64,000 nucleotides of DNA from Natronohydrobacter sp. (lineage in GTDB: Bacteria > Pseudomonadota > Alphaproteobacteria > Rhodobacterales > Rhodobacteraceae): positions 1-64,000 of the forward strand of contig JAFIEM010000005.1 of NCBI GenBank assembly GCA_020832555.1, written 5' to 3'. Positions 8,319 to 17,214 of the stretch are shown one piece after another. The position numbers were made by a program, and so were the translations under genes. The notes beneath the pieces were generated by a model that worked only from the letters and a program-made list of their open reading frames with translations, did not search any database and had not been told where the DNA came from. The stretch's first letter is position 1. Each line of letters begins with the position of its first letter.

Positions 8319-10190
8319 TCAGATCATGCGCAAAAGCGTTTCAAAAAGACTTCGGGCAACTGACATCGCCTGAGCCGAGGCCTGATAGGCTTGCTGCAGT
8401 TCCACCATCCGGGCGGCCTCGACATCCAGATTCACGCCTCCCAGCGCGGATTCTTCGCGTTGCGCGCTCTCTAGACGCGCCTGTGCTGTGTCACTGTTTC
8501 GCTGAGCGGCGGCAGTACGGATGCCAAGATCGCCCTGAAATCTGGATACCTGCTCCAGCAATCCCGTGCCGGATTCGGAGCGGCGCAAGGCGGCCATTGC
8601 CTGCGCAACATCGCCATTTCCCGAAAATGCACTGGTCGCGCGCAGCGTGTAACTGTCACCTGTCTGAGGGCTCCCGGCGAGGTGGAACGTAAAACCCCCA
8701 AGCAAAACCTGTCCATCTGCTCCAACTTGGCCTTCATCCAGCGTTGCGCCGGTCTGCACGTCGCGCAAAACCAGAACGCCTGCCGCCGCATCCGTCACGA
8801 TCAGATCGACCGCGCCGGGAAATGCCACCTCGCTGGGCAAAGAGGCCTGCAGTCGGGCCGCACCGGAATTGGACGCGGCCGGTGCCACATTGAATTGTGA
8901 TGCAGCAGCAAGCGTGCGTGGGTCACTCAGCGCCAGGCGCAGATCCACCGCGCGACCAGAGACAGGGTGCAGGCTCAGTCTGTCACCATCACGCGCCGCG
9001 CCCGCAAGCGCGATGGTGACTCCCGGCAAGATGACCTGATCACGCCCGGAAGCAAGGACTGCACTGTTCTGGTCTCGCGCCTGCCATTCCTGCGTCAGCC
9101 CGTCAAAGACCAGTTCCAGAGGTTGGTTGAGCGTTTGGGGCGGGCTGAGCGTGACCTGAACATGCACACGATCTGCCGTTGCGTCAGGAAAAGTGGTTAG
9201 CCAGCCGTCAATGTGGAACAGGTCTTGTCCCGCCTGCCCCGTCAGATCGATGCCACTGCGATGCAGCTGGTTCAGGGAATCAACAGCATTGCGAGTCAGT
9301 TGATCGAATTCCGCGCGCGCCATGTCGATCGCGCCCAAACCCAGCGACAGGCCGCCCAACTGGCCCCCCCCAAGCATCCGGGTCTCACGCTCTTCGCCGG
9401 TGGGTGTCGCGATATGCAGGGTCAACCGGTCCGCAGCATTCACTGAAAGCCGCGCGGGTCCCTGACGGTCCAACAGCGCAGGACCCGCTTCAGACCCCAG
9501 TCGGATGAATGCGCGACCATCGGCCTGCAGCGCGACAGAGATCGGCAATTTCCCGGCAAGCTCGGACAAAAGCGCATCACGTCTGTCGGCAAGCGGGTGC
9601 TGGCCTGCAGTCTGGATTTCCCCGATTTGTGCCATCTGGTTGTTTAACTGTTCCAGGCTTTCAAGAAGACCCTGTGCCTGCCCGGCAACCAATCCGGCCT
9701 GCGCGAAGGTATCGCGGCGCAATTGCACCAGATCACCGGCAATATCGGTGATATCCTGCGCCAGAGACGCCGCACTGGACAGCGCAAGGCTGCGCGTGGT
9801 CATGTCGGCGGGACTTGCGGCCAGTCGCGACAGGCTGTCCAGGAAATCGCGCATCCGCCCGTCAAGACCAGTCTCACCCGGGATCAATCGTGTCTCCAGG
9901 GCGGCGGCGACGCCCAGATGTGCAGCACTCGACGCCTGCGCCGTGACGGCCGCCCTGCTCCGCTCTGCAATCAGATGATCAAAGGCACGACGCACTTCGG
10001 TCACGCTGACGCCCTGCCCCCCCGTCGGACGTGTCTGAGGCGTCGTCTGCCCCCCGGACGCGGCGACGCTCGTGACCTGCCGCCGCCGGTAGCCCTCGGT
10101 GCCGACATTGGCGACATTTTCGGCCGTGACAGCAAGCGCCGTCCGGCTGGCCAGGATGCCACCGCGCGCGATATGAAGCATATCGCTCAT
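8319..10190 (-). CDS. flgK: Hook-filament junction protein FlgK (HAP1)
   Basis: First hook-associated protein (623 aa), forming the hook-proximal ring of the junction. The N-terminal rod/hook family signature (GILASRTALAVTAENVANVGTEGYRRRQV) and the C-terminal block (NLDVEAARMVELQQAYQASAQAMSV) are both present. Its ATG overlaps the flgJ stop by 4 bp (ATGA), so translation is coupled. It is exported without a cleavable signal. Length is within the usual 450-650 aa. Confidence 0.95.
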   Translation of the reverse strand: MSDMLHIARGGILASRTALAVTAENVANVGTEGYRRRQVTSVAASGGQTTPQTRPTGGQGVSVTEVRRAFDHLIAERSRAAVTAQASSAAHLGVAAALETRLIPGETGLDGRMRDFLDSLSRLAASPADMTTRSLALSSAASLAQDITDIAGDLVQLRRDTFAQAGLVAGQAQGLLESLEQLNNQMAQIGEIQTAGQHPLADRRDALLSELAGKLPISVALQADGRAFIRLGSEAGPALLDRQGPARLSVNAADRLTLHIATPTGEERETRMLGGGQLGGLSLGLGAIDMARAEFDQLTRNAVDSLNQLHRSGIDLTGQAGQDLFHIDGWLTTFPDATADRVHVQVTLSPPQTLNQPLELVFDGLTQEWQARDQNSAVLASGRDQVILPGVTIALAGAARDGDRLSLHPVSGRAVDLRLALSDPRTLAAASQFNVAPAASNSGAARLQASLPSEVAFPGAVDLIVTDAAAGVLVLRDVQTGATLDEGQVGADGQVLLGGFTFHLAGSPQTGDSYTLRATSAFSGNGDVAQAMAALRRSESGTGLLEQVSRFQGDLGIRTAAAQRNSDTAQARLESAQREESALGGVNLDVEAARMVELQQAYQASAQAMSVARSLFETLLRMI

Positions 10191-10474
10191 GGGTTGTCGC
10201 CTTTCGGAGCAAACTGACGCACGATGGCATCCGCGACACCAAGTCGTGCCTGACCTGCAGAATGCTGCGCAAGATGCAGGTCCAGCATGTCCTGCGCCAT
10301 GCGCACGCCGTGAGAACTCGTGAGATCGTCGCCCGGTAGACTGGCGCGACCGCGCTTGAGCAATTCCGTCAGAAAAAGCGATTCAAACCCTTCCGCAGCA
10401 GCACGCAAATCTGACGGGTTCGGGCGATGCATGTCTTGCGCGACGCGCAATCCCGAGAGCGGAGGCAGTTCCAT
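10187..10474 (-). CDS. flgJ: Rod-binding protein FlgJ, short form
   Basis: Rod-capping/rod-binding protein of only 95 aa. The conserved core (AAAEGFESLFLTELLKRG... MAQDMLDLHLAQ) matches the FlgJ N-terminal domain. The C-terminal muramidase domain of enteric FlgJ (about 310 aa) is absent. In R. sphaeroides the same architecture is known and a separate lytic transglycosylase, SltF, opens the wall; no sltF is recognisable in this window. The gene lies between flgI and flgK and overlaps flgK by 4 bp. Confidence 0.9.
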   Translation of the reverse strand: MELPPLSGLRVAQDMHRPNPSDLRAAAEGFESLFLTELLKRGRASLPGDDLTSSHGVRMAQDMLDLHLAQHSAGQARLGVADAIVRQFAPKGDNP

Positions 10475-10488
10475 GACGATCTTCCCTG

Positions 10489-11607
10489 TCAGATGACCAT
10501 TAATTCGGCCCGCAAGGCCCCGGCCTGCCGCAAGGCTTCCAGGATTGCGACAAGGTCAGAGGGGCTGGCACCAACTGCATTGATGGCATCCACAAGCGAG
10601 GCAAGCGATACGCCGGGATCAAAGACAAAGGCGCGGGCGGGTTCCTGCGTGACATCAATCTGCGTGTCAGGGGTCACGACCGCTTCGCCCGGCACGACAA
10701 CCTGACCGTTGCCGCCTGCAACGACAGTGGCGGCCTGATCGACGTTGAAACTCTCGGAGACCCGTACAGTTAGTGACCCGTGCGTGACCGCCGCAGGCGT
10801 CACACGCACATTGCCACCGATCACGACTGTACCCGTGCGCGAATTGACGACAACACGGGCCGGAGGTGCATCCGGCGTGACCTCGATATTCTCCAGCAAC
10901 CCCAGAAAACCGACTCTCGCACCCGCATCGGAAGGCGCGCGCACTCTGAGGGATGACCCGTCAATGGCCATGGCCGTCCCGGCACCAAACGTGGCATTGA
11001 TCGCCTGTTCGGCAGCCGCCGCAGTCGAGAAATCCGCCCGATGCAAATTGAGCAGCACATACTCGCTGTCCATGAGCGGCGTATCGACGACCCTTTCGAC
11101 TGTCGCACCGCCCGGAATACGCCCGACAGTCGGGATGTTCACAGTCAGCGAGGAACCATCATTTCCTGACACACCCAGACCACCAACGATCAGATTGCCT
11201 TGTGCAATCGCATAGATTTCGCCATCGGCACCGAGCAGCGGCGCCATCAGCAGGGTTCCGCCCTGCAGCGATTTTGCGCTGCCGACAGTCGAAACCGTCA
11301 CGTCCAATGTCTGGCCCTCTTTCATGAACGGACCCAGTTCGGCAGTGATCATCACAGCAGCCGCATTGCGCGCGTTCAGATCGCGCGCGCTGACCTGCAG
11401 ACCAAGCCGCGAGATCAGGGACTCGAGCGATTGCAAGGTCAGTCCGCTGTTGCCATCACCACTGCCCGACAGACCGACAACAACGCCATATCCCACAAGC
11501 TGATTGATCCGCACACCATAGACCGAAGTCAGGTCCTTCAGCCGGTCCGCAAAAACCAATCCGGGTAAAAGGGAGAAACAGAACACAAGAAGCAGACGCA
11601 CGATCAT
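10489..11607 (-). CDS. flgI: Flagellar P-ring protein FlgI
   Basis: Periplasmic P-ring subunit (372 aa) surrounding the rod in the peptidoglycan layer. A Sec signal peptide ([20 protein letters not shown]) precedes the mature start [21 protein letters not shown], a family hallmark, and the C-terminus ([35 protein letters not shown]) is typical. The ATG at 11607 overlaps the flgH stop and begins exactly at the signal peptide. FlgA, its presumed assembly chaperone, is encoded at 56.3-57.0 kb. Confidence 0.95.
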   Translation of the reverse strand: MIVRLLLVFCFSLLPGLVFADRLKDLTSVYGVRINQLVGYGVVVGLSGSGDGNSGLTLQSLESLISRLGLQVSARDLNARNAAAVMITAELGPFMKEGQTLDVTVSTVGSAKSLQGGTLLMAPLLGADGEIYAIAQGNLIVGGLGVSGNDGSSLTVNIPTVGRIPGGATVERVVDTPLMDSEYVLLNLHRADFSTAAAAEQAINATFGAGTAMAIDGSSLRVRAPSDAGARVGFLGLLENIEVTPDAPPARVVVNSRTGTVVIGGNVRVTPAAVTHGSLTVRVSESFNVDQAATVVAGGNGQVVVPGEAVVTPDTQIDVTQEPARAFVFDPGVSLASLVDAINAVGASPSDLVAILEALRQAGALRAELMVI

Positions 11608-12251
11608 AGCGGGTTCGCCATGGAGATAATGCGGGTCAGCCAACCCTTGCGGGCTGTATCAGCGACATCACCCGCTCCGATATAACGGATATCGGCATGC
11701 GCCAGACGGTCAGATGTCACCACATTGTCAGAGCTGATATCTTCAGGCCTCACAACCCCGGTCAGACGAACATACTCTGCACCATTGTTGAGCATGAGCC
11801 GCTTCTGGCCGACCACTTCCAGATGGCCGTTGGGCAATACGCGGCTGACCGATACACTCAAGCGCCCGGTCAATGTATTTGATTGCGAGGCGGCACCGCG
11901 CCCCGAAAAATCCTGGCGTGTCGAATGGGTCAGTCCTGCCGAGTCAAACCCTCCGATGATCGCAGCCGGCAGATCCATCCGGAAGCTCGAACTGCGCCCG
12001 GAACTTACAGATTGTGATTTGTTGGCCTGAAAGCGCTCGACGAACTGCACCGTCAGTACATCGCCCACCGCATTCGCGCGGCGGTCGCTCACGAACAATC
12101 CGCGCGCGTCCTGATGGAAGATGCTGCCGGTCGCGCGCATCGCGGATGGCACTGTTTCGTGATAGATCGGCGCATAATCAAGGCTGGCCTTGTCTTCCAG
12201 ATATGTGGAACAGGCCGCAAGAGGGAGTGCAAGTAGCAAAGGGCGAAGCAT
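11604..12251 (-). CDS. flgH: Flagellar L-ring lipoprotein FlgH
   Basis: Outer-membrane L-ring lipoprotein (215 aa). A signal with lipobox (ALPLAAC, lipidated Cys at about residue 14) is followed by the conserved [27 protein letters not shown] block and C-terminal [17 protein letters not shown]. It ends in a 4-bp overlap with flgI. Together with FlgP and FlgT in this window it would form the outer-membrane bushing and its accessory ring. Confidence 0.95.
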   Translation of the reverse strand: MLRPLLLALPLAACSTYLEDKASLDYAPIYHETVPSAMRATGSIFHQDARGLFVSDRRANAVGDVLTVQFVERFQANKSQSVSSGRSSSFRMDLPAAIIGGFDSAGLTHSTRQDFSGRGAASQSNTLTGRLSVSVSRVLPNGHLEVVGQKRLMLNNGAEYVRLTGVVRPEDISSDNVVTSDRLAHADIRYIGAGDVADTARKGWLTRIISMANPL

Positions 12252-12257
12252 GGCACC

Positions 12258-13046
12258 TCACAAACGGTTGGAGAGGAAACGCAGCATCTCATCTGATGCA
12301 GAGATGGAGCGCGAATTGATTTCGTAGGCGCGCTGGGTTTCGATCATGTCGACAAGTTCCTGCACGACATTCACGTTCGACGCTTCAAGTGCACCCTGAA
12401 CGAGCTTGCCCATGCCATCGGCCATGGGCGCACCGATGATGGCTTCGCCCGACGCTGCTGTTTCGGTCAGAAGGTTCTCGCCAATCGGCGCAAGGCCGCG
12501 CGGATTGGTGAAACTCGCCAGTTCCAGCTGCCCGACTTCCTGGCTTTCCACCTCGCCGGGAAGCTGAACGGTTACGATCCCGTCATTGGAAATGCTGATG
12601 GACAGGGCATCAGGGGGAATATTGATTTCCGGCTGTATGGGATAGCCGCTCGTTGTGGTCAGCAATCCCTCCGGATTGCGTGAAAAGCCACCGTCGCGGC
12701 TATATCCCATGCGGCCATCGGGCATCAGCACCTGAAAAAAACCCTGCCCGTCGATTGCCAGATCAAGCGCGTTTCCGGTCGTCGTCAGCGCACCTTGCGT
12801 GTGGATCTTTTCGGTGGCGACAACACGCACGCCTGTTCCAACGGCCAGCGGCCCGGTAAGTGCCGTCTGATCCGAGGTCGGTGCACCGGCCGCACGTTGG
12901 GTCTGGTACAGAAGCGTCTCGAAATTTGCACGATCACGCTTGAACCCGGTCGTATTCACATTGGCCAGATTGTTCGAGATCACCTGCATCCGGGTCTGTT
13001 GCGCATCAAGCCCGGTGCGGGCAACATGCATCGCATTGGTCGACAT
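12258..13046 (-). CDS. flgG: Distal rod protein FlgG
   Basis: Distal rod subunit (262 aa). The N-terminal ARTGLDAQQTRMQVISNNLANVNTTGFKRDR is the canonical FlgG signature and the C-terminus (VQGALEASNVNVVQELVDMIETQRAYEINSR) matches the rod/hook family. It lies 6 bp before flgH. Length equals the family norm (about 260 aa). Confidence 0.96.
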   Translation of the reverse strand: MSTNAMHVARTGLDAQQTRMQVISNNLANVNTTGFKRDRANFETLLYQTQRAAGAPTSDQTALTGPLAVGTGVRVVATEKIHTQGALTTTGNALDLAIDGQGFFQVLMPDGRMGYSRDGGFSRNPEGLLTTTSGYPIQPEINIPPDALSISISNDGIVTVQLPGEVESQEVGQLELASFTNPRGLAPIGENLLTETAASGEAIIGAPMADGMGKLVQGALEASNVNVVQELVDMIETQRAYEINSRSISASDEMLRFLSNRL

Positions 13047-13098
13047 GGGCGTGTCCTTTCAGGCTGCGTTTCCCATGTCATGCAAGACCCGTGCCGGA

Positions 13099-13866
13099 TC
13101 ACCCGCTCGGCGGGCGTAAAAGTGAAGCCCCTGCTTCATCCACCTCGCGCGCAGTCTGGATCATGCGCAGGTTGATTTCGAAGCGGCGCTGCAGCTCGAT
13201 CGAAGCAATCAGCTCTGCTGTCGCATTGACATTGCTGCCTTCGCGCATGCCCTGAACAATCCGCGCCTGTTGGTCTGGCGGGGGAAGCGCTTCGCCATCC
13301 ATCCGCCGGATATGCCCGTCCAGCGATTTGCGCAATTGAAGATCGGCGGACGGGTTGACCGTTCCGAGCATGGCAATCAGATCACGTTGCCCCGGCTCAC
13401 CCTCGACCGGGGTGATGAAAACCTGCCCCAGATCGTCGATCACCAACTCGCGAAACGGAGGCAGCACAACAGGCTCCAGCGCATTGTTCAGGAACTGATC
13501 ACCCGCACCATTGCGCAAGCTGCCATCGGGATCGATCCGAAGGTCGCCGCGTCGTGACAGGGTCGGTTCGCCGCCGGTGGCCGGTGCGATCAGGAAGAAC
13601 CCCTCATCCGAAATCGCAATGTCCATCGGATCGCCCGTCTGTTCCAGCGGTCCGGGCGCACGAGAAAACCCGTGAACCCCGTTTTCCAGTTGGAAGGCGC
13701 GCGAGGTTTGCTTGCCCAGAGCTTCGAGAAACCGCGCGGCACCATCATTGGGCAAGTCGCGCCGAAAACCCGGCACAGACATATTTGCAAGGTTCTGCGC
13801 CGAAACCACCCTGTCGTCGCGCAAATTGGCCAGCGAGTTCAGCGCTGTATAGATCATCCGATCCAT
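13099..13866 (-). CDS. flgF: Proximal rod protein FlgF
   Basis: Proximal rod subunit (255 aa) exported by the flagellar type III apparatus. The N-terminus has a derived rod signature (LANLRDDRVVSAQNLANMSVPGFRRD) and the C-terminus the family helix (VQGMREGSNVNATAELIASIELQRRFEINLRM). It sits between flgE and flgG, spaced 11 and 52 bp, as in fla1-type operons. A second ATG three codons in is also possible as start. Confidence 0.92.
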   Translation of the reverse strand: MDRMIYTALNSLANLRDDRVVSAQNLANMSVPGFRRDLPNDGAARFLEALGKQTSRAFQLENGVHGFSRAPGPLEQTGDPMDIAISDEGFFLIAPATGGEPTLSRRGDLRIDPDGSLRNGAGDQFLNNALEPVVLPPFRELVIDDLGQVFITPVEGEPGQRDLIAMLGTVNPSADLQLRKSLDGHIRRMDGEALPPPDQQARIVQGMREGSNVNATAELIASIELQRRFEINLRMIQTAREVDEAGASLLRPPSG

Positions 13867-13877
13867 TTCAGAACCCG

Positions 13878-15146
13878 TCAGCTACGCAGGTTCATGATGG
13901 TTTGCATCATCTGCGAGCTGGTTTCCATGGCCTTGGCATTGGCCTGGTAGTTTCGTTGAGCGGTGATCAAACCGACCAATTGCTCGGTCAGATCGACATT
14001 GGCCATCTCCAGTGCCCCCGAGCGCAACCGCCCGAAGCCCGTGCCGCCAGGTGACCCGGCCAGCGGCTCGCCTGCGTCGGTGGTGGCTCCGAAAGCAGCG
14101 GCCCCCATTGGCCGCAAAGCACCGGGATTGGGGAAATTGACCAGCAGAAGCTTGCCGTGCGCCACTCGTGCATCTGCGCCATATGTTGCCCAGACTGTAC
14201 CCTCGGCGTCGATATCAAGACTGGTCAACTGGCTCATGGTTTTGCCATCCTGAGCGACCGAGGATACCGCAAATGGTGTGTCACCAAGCCGAGACCCTGC
14301 CAGATCTACCCTCAGCGGCCCGTCTGCATTGCCAAATGCAAAGGAAGAGAGGCCAGTCAGCTGCCCATCGACATCAAATCTGACAATGTTTGTCCCATCC
14401 GCAGCCAGAGGCACACCGTCGCGCAGGATATGCACGGCATATTCTGTTTCCGGGTTGTCCGTGGTCGGATCGTTCAGGCGCACGAGATAGACCTCGCCTT
14501 CGATGGCGCGACCTGCGGCATCAAAAACAGGCGCCTGTGTCCGGTGCGCCCAGGTCGATGGGTCTGAAGGATCAAATGCAGTTGTCGGCGGAAAAGACGC
14601 CTGGGCACCGGCCATCGCCTGGTCCCTGGGCAGGTTCAGCGCCATCGTGATCGCCGATGTTGCCATCGGTTCGCCCATGGCAAGCGGTATCCTCATGTCA
14701 ACGGCCGAGGGAAGCGCTTCAGACAGAACCTGACCATTCTGAGCCACTGGCCAGCCCAGCAATCGCTGGCCCGCCGCGTTGGTGATATATCCATCCGCAG
14801 ACATGCCAAACGCACCGGCGCGCGAATAGACAGTTTCATTTGGCGCACCGGGCGTTTCGTTCGCCGCGCGCAGCGCGAAGAAGCCGGGCCCCTCAATGGC
14901 GAGATCCAGCCGGTTGCCTGTTCCCATCACGCTGCCTTGCTGGAAATTCTGGGCAATCCGCGAGATCTGCGTGCCCGAACCCGCTGTCGTGCGCGCTACC
15001 GACAATGGGGATTGCGTGAAGATATCGGCGAATTCTGCACGTGCACCCCTGAATCCGACGGTATTGACATTCGCGATGTTATGCGACGTGACCGAGATAT
15101 CCTTCTGGGCAGCAGACAGACCAGAGAGTGCTGTATTCATGGACAT
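13878..15146 (-). CDS. flgE: Flagellar hook protein FlgE
   Basis: Hook subunit (422 aa). The N-terminus SALS-type ALSGLSAAQKDISVTSHNIANVNTVGFRGARAEF and the C-terminus (LRSGALEMANVDLTEQLVGLITAQRNYQANAKAMETS) are diagnostic. The ATG at 15146 has a GGAGC ribosome site; an ATG two codons downstream is an alternative. Assembly requires the FlgD cap encoded immediately upstream, and length is set by FliK (35.6 kb). Confidence 0.95.
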   Translation of the reverse strand: MSMNTALSGLSAAQKDISVTSHNIANVNTVGFRGARAEFADIFTQSPLSVARTTAGSGTQISRIAQNFQQGSVMGTGNRLDLAIEGPGFFALRAANETPGAPNETVYSRAGAFGMSADGYITNAAGQRLLGWPVAQNGQVLSEALPSAVDMRIPLAMGEPMATSAITMALNLPRDQAMAGAQASFPPTTAFDPSDPSTWAHRTQAPVFDAAGRAIEGEVYLVRLNDPTTDNPETEYAVHILRDGVPLAADGTNIVRFDVDGQLTGLSSFAFGNADGPLRVDLAGSRLGDTPFAVSSVAQDGKTMSQLTSLDIDAEGTVWATYGADARVAHGKLLLVNFPNPGALRPMGAAAFGATTDAGEPLAGSPGGTGFGRLRSGALEMANVDLTEQLVGLITAQRNYQANAKAMETSSQMMQTIMNLRS

Positions 15147-15169
15147 GTGAAGCTCCGTTTATTCCTGAG

Positions 15170-15844
15170 TTAGCGAATGGTTTCGATTTCAAGGCCAAGC
15201 ATCTGGCCGTAACCTTCAACGTCGAAGATCAAGTCCTGGGAGCGATTGCCGACCGTGACGGATTGCACCTGGGCATAGACACTTATCGGCGACATCGTGA
15301 TCTCTTCATCGCCTGCAAAAGCTGTTACCGTCACACGCAGCGCCTGCCTGTCTGCCAACAGCTCGGTCGGAGCAGAATCCCATTTGAAATCCATCTGCCC
15401 CGAGGACTGCGCACCATAGATCTGGCGATGCACAAATGCCCCCGTTTGCGCATTGGTGAAGGTGATCTCCACCTCAGAGACCGGGCGATCCAGACTGACG
15501 ACCCCGCGATACACTCCGTCGCGATCCGGCATTGCAACAGCCCCCGGAACCAACGCGGATTGACCGACCATTTGTGACGCCATGCCAAGTCGCAAGTCAC
15601 GAAACCCGTCCCCAAGCGCCTGGACACTCGCATCTAGACGCTCAATTCCGGATACGGTCGAGAATTGTGCCATCTGCCCCAGAAACTCGGTATTCTGCAT
15701 GGGATTGAGAGGATCCTGATTGCGCAACTGCGTGGTCAGCAGAGTCAGAAAATCCTGTTGACCCAAGGCATTCGGCGCCCGCGACTGCTGTGCCGGACTG
15801 AGGGGGGGGAGTGCGGATTCGGTCACAGAGCGGATCATCGTCAT
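15170..15844 (-). CDS. flgD: Hook-capping protein FlgD
   Basis: Hook assembly scaffold (224 aa). The N-terminal motif QQDFLTLLTTQLRNQDPLNPMQNTEFLGQMAQFSTVSGIE is the FlgD signature, followed by the FlgD Tudor-like and Ig-like region. It overlaps flgC by 4 bp (ATGA). The product is transient at the growing hook tip and is replaced by FlgK. Confidence 0.95.
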   Translation of the reverse strand: MTMIRSVTESALPPLSPAQQSRAPNALGQQDFLTLLTTQLRNQDPLNPMQNTEFLGQMAQFSTVSGIERLDASVQALGDGFRDLRLGMASQMVGQSALVPGAVAMPDRDGVYRGVVSLDRPVSEVEITFTNAQTGAFVHRQIYGAQSSGQMDFKWDSAPTELLADRQALRVTVTAFAGDEEITMSPISVYAQVQSVTVGNRSQDLIFDVEGYGQMLGLEIETIR

Positions 15845-16251
15845 TCTCCCATCGACAAGGTGCGGGTCATAAGCAACCGCAGAGTGGACATCGCTTCCAG
15901 GGTGTTCTGATAGTTGCGGCTGGCTTCGAGCATCTCGACCATTTCTTCCTCAACGTGGACGGGCGCCTCGAAAACAAAACCCTCGGGATCGGCAAGCGGG
16001 TGTTCGGGCCGGAACATGCGCACAGGCTCTCGATCAAGGGCCACAACGCGATCAGCCCGCGGGGCTGCCAAACCGGAGCCGGGCTGCGCTTCGTCAACGA
16101 CAAATACCGCGCGCATCGGGCGGAACGCGCTTTCCGAACTGCCTGACACCGTACCGGCATTCGCAAGGTTGGAGACCGTCGCGTTCAGCCGTTGCATTTG
16201 TGCAGACATGGCGCGTGTGCCCAGATCAAAGATGTTGCGTATTTCGGTCAT
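15841..16251 (-). CDS. flgC: Proximal rod protein FlgC
   Basis: Proximal rod subunit (136 aa). The N-terminus (GTRAMSAQMQRLNATVSNLANAGTVSG) and C-terminus (VEEEMVEMLEASRNYQNTLEAMSTLRLLMTRTLSM) match the family. One nucleotide separates it from flgB and it overlaps flgD by 4 bp, so it is part of a tightly packed operon starting at flgB. Confidence 0.94.
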   Translation of the reverse strand: MTEIRNIFDLGTRAMSAQMQRLNATVSNLANAGTVSGSSESAFRPMRAVFVVDEAQPGSGLAAPRADRVVALDREPVRMFRPEHPLADPEGFVFEAPVHVEEEMVEMLEASRNYQNTLEAMSTLRLLMTRTLSMGE

Positions 16252-16252
16252 G

Positions 16253-16639
16253 TCACTCTCCCCTGATGGCGGACATCAGCCCGCTGATACGCCGGTTCAG
16301 AAAGGTCAGGCTGGCCTGCTGGCGCAAAGCGTTCTCCGCAAATTGCACCTGTTCGACCGCGCTTTCGACAGTGTTGCCATCAAGACTTGCCGTGGTTGGC
16401 ACACGGTAGCCCGGATTGCCCAGATGCGCGGTCGGTTGGGCGATATGGCGTGTGTTCGTGGCCAACAGAGTACCCTGCCCGTGAATACGCTGCGCCAACT
16501 CGGCTCGAAAATCCATATCACGCGCCTTGTAACCCGGTGTTGCGGCATTCGCGATGTTGGATGCCAGGATCGCGCCGCGCCTCTCGGCAATCCTCAGCGC
16601 ATCGGTGTGGACTGAAAGATGATCGCGCAAAACGCTCAT
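16253..16639 (-). CDS. flgB: Proximal rod protein FlgB
   Basis: First gene of the flgBCDEFGHIJKL operon, encoding a proximal rod subunit (128 aa). [29 protein letters not shown] is the family signature. The ATG at 16639 is chosen because it gives the usual FlgB length and lies about 32 nt after the predicted transcription start of the sigma54 promoter; an upstream extension would run into the promoter. Confidence 0.94.
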   Translation of the reverse strand: MSVLRDHLSVHTDALRIAERRGAILASNIANAATPGYKARDMDFRAELAQRIHGQGTLLATNTRHIAQPTAHLGNPGYRVPTTASLDGNTVESAVEQVQFAENALRQQASLTFLNRRISGLMSAIRGE

Positions 16640-16670
16640 TCTGCGGTTCCTCGGACAAGTGACAAACACT

Positions 16671-16684
16671 GGCCCGGTATTTGC
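16671..16684 (+). promoter_or_regulatory. Sigma54 promoter, divergent, overlapping the flgB promoter
   Basis: Plus-strand TGGCCCGGTATTTGCA has GG at 16671-16672 and GC at 16683-16684 with a ten-base spacer. It points to the small gene at 16722. The -24 is slightly off consensus (GGCCC for GGCAC). It shares its -12 element, the palindrome TTGCAA, with the flgB promoter. Confidence 0.75.
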
Positions 16685-16696
16685 AAGAAGAGTGCC
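16683..16696 (-). promoter_or_regulatory. Sigma54 promoter of the flgB operon
   Basis: Minus-strand TGGCACTCTTCTTGCA has GG at 16696-16695, ten bases, then GC at 16684-16683, an exact match to the -24/-12 consensus. The predicted start is about 12 nt on, 30 nt before the flgB ATG. The -12 GC is physically the same dinucleotide used by the plus-strand promoter at 16671-16684. Confidence 0.88.
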
Positions 16697-16721
16697 AACA
16701 CCCCCAGAGAAGAGTCGTCAC

Positions 16722-17144
16722 ATGCCAAACAACATCAGAAACTGGATTTCGCGACTGTCTGAAACTTGCGGAGCGTTCTCGGAAGCCGAGCGTGCAGCAC
16801 TCGTCAGCCTTGCAGTGCCGACAGAGAGTTCGGAACGGGTCCGACTGGCGCTGAGGATTGTTGCACTGAGATCCCGATTGGACGACCTAGCGAAGCGATC
16901 TGAATGCACCTCAGACACGACGATGACCGAGATCGCGATGACTGCTGTACAAGACATTGCCGCGCCTGAACCTGAACCCGAGCCAAAAACCCTGCCCATC
17001 CGTCAGATCAAGACCAGGAAAGCAAGCTTTTCAGCTGTTTCTCTGGATGATGCAGCGGGTTTGCTGAGCGCTTTCGGAAGCCTTGCAGGCCCACCGTCTC
17101 AGGAACCGGCCACCGACGAGAGCCCACGGAAAGAAGCCACCTGA
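16722..17144 (+). CDS. Unknown small protein divergent from flgB
   Basis: A 140-aa protein starting MPNNIRNWISRLSE, not assigned to a family. Residues 1-60 are predicted helical and charged (EAERAALVSLAVPTESSERVRLALRIVALRSRLDDLAKR). A Pro/Glu repeat linker (PEPEPEPK) follows near residue 85, then a short conserved-looking helix (SLDDAAGLLSAFGSLAG) and a polar tail. There is no signal peptide or membrane segment. The ATG at 16722 lies 38 nt after the -12 of the plus-strand sigma54 promoter. Co-regulation with flgB suggests a flagellar role such as a chaperone or assembly factor (the position where flgN might be expected), but no FlgN similarity is evident by eye. Confidence 0.7.
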   Translation: MPNNIRNWISRLSETCGAFSEAERAALVSLAVPTESSERVRLALRIVALRSRLDDLAKRSECTSDTTMTEIAMTAVQDIAAPEPEPEPKTLPIRQIKTRKASFSAVSLDDAAGLLSAFGSLAGPPSQEPATDESPRKEAT

Positions 17145-17214
17145 AAGATTGCCAAAAATTCGCCGCAAATGTAATTTAAGCGGAGCTTCATCATGTTGTG
17201 AAAGATGTCCCTTG

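Noticed and set aside
16659-16721. Longer N-terminus for the 16722 gene from a GTG at 16659.
   Set aside because: It would start upstream of the predicted sigma54 -24/-12 element and transcription start, so it could not be translated from that message.
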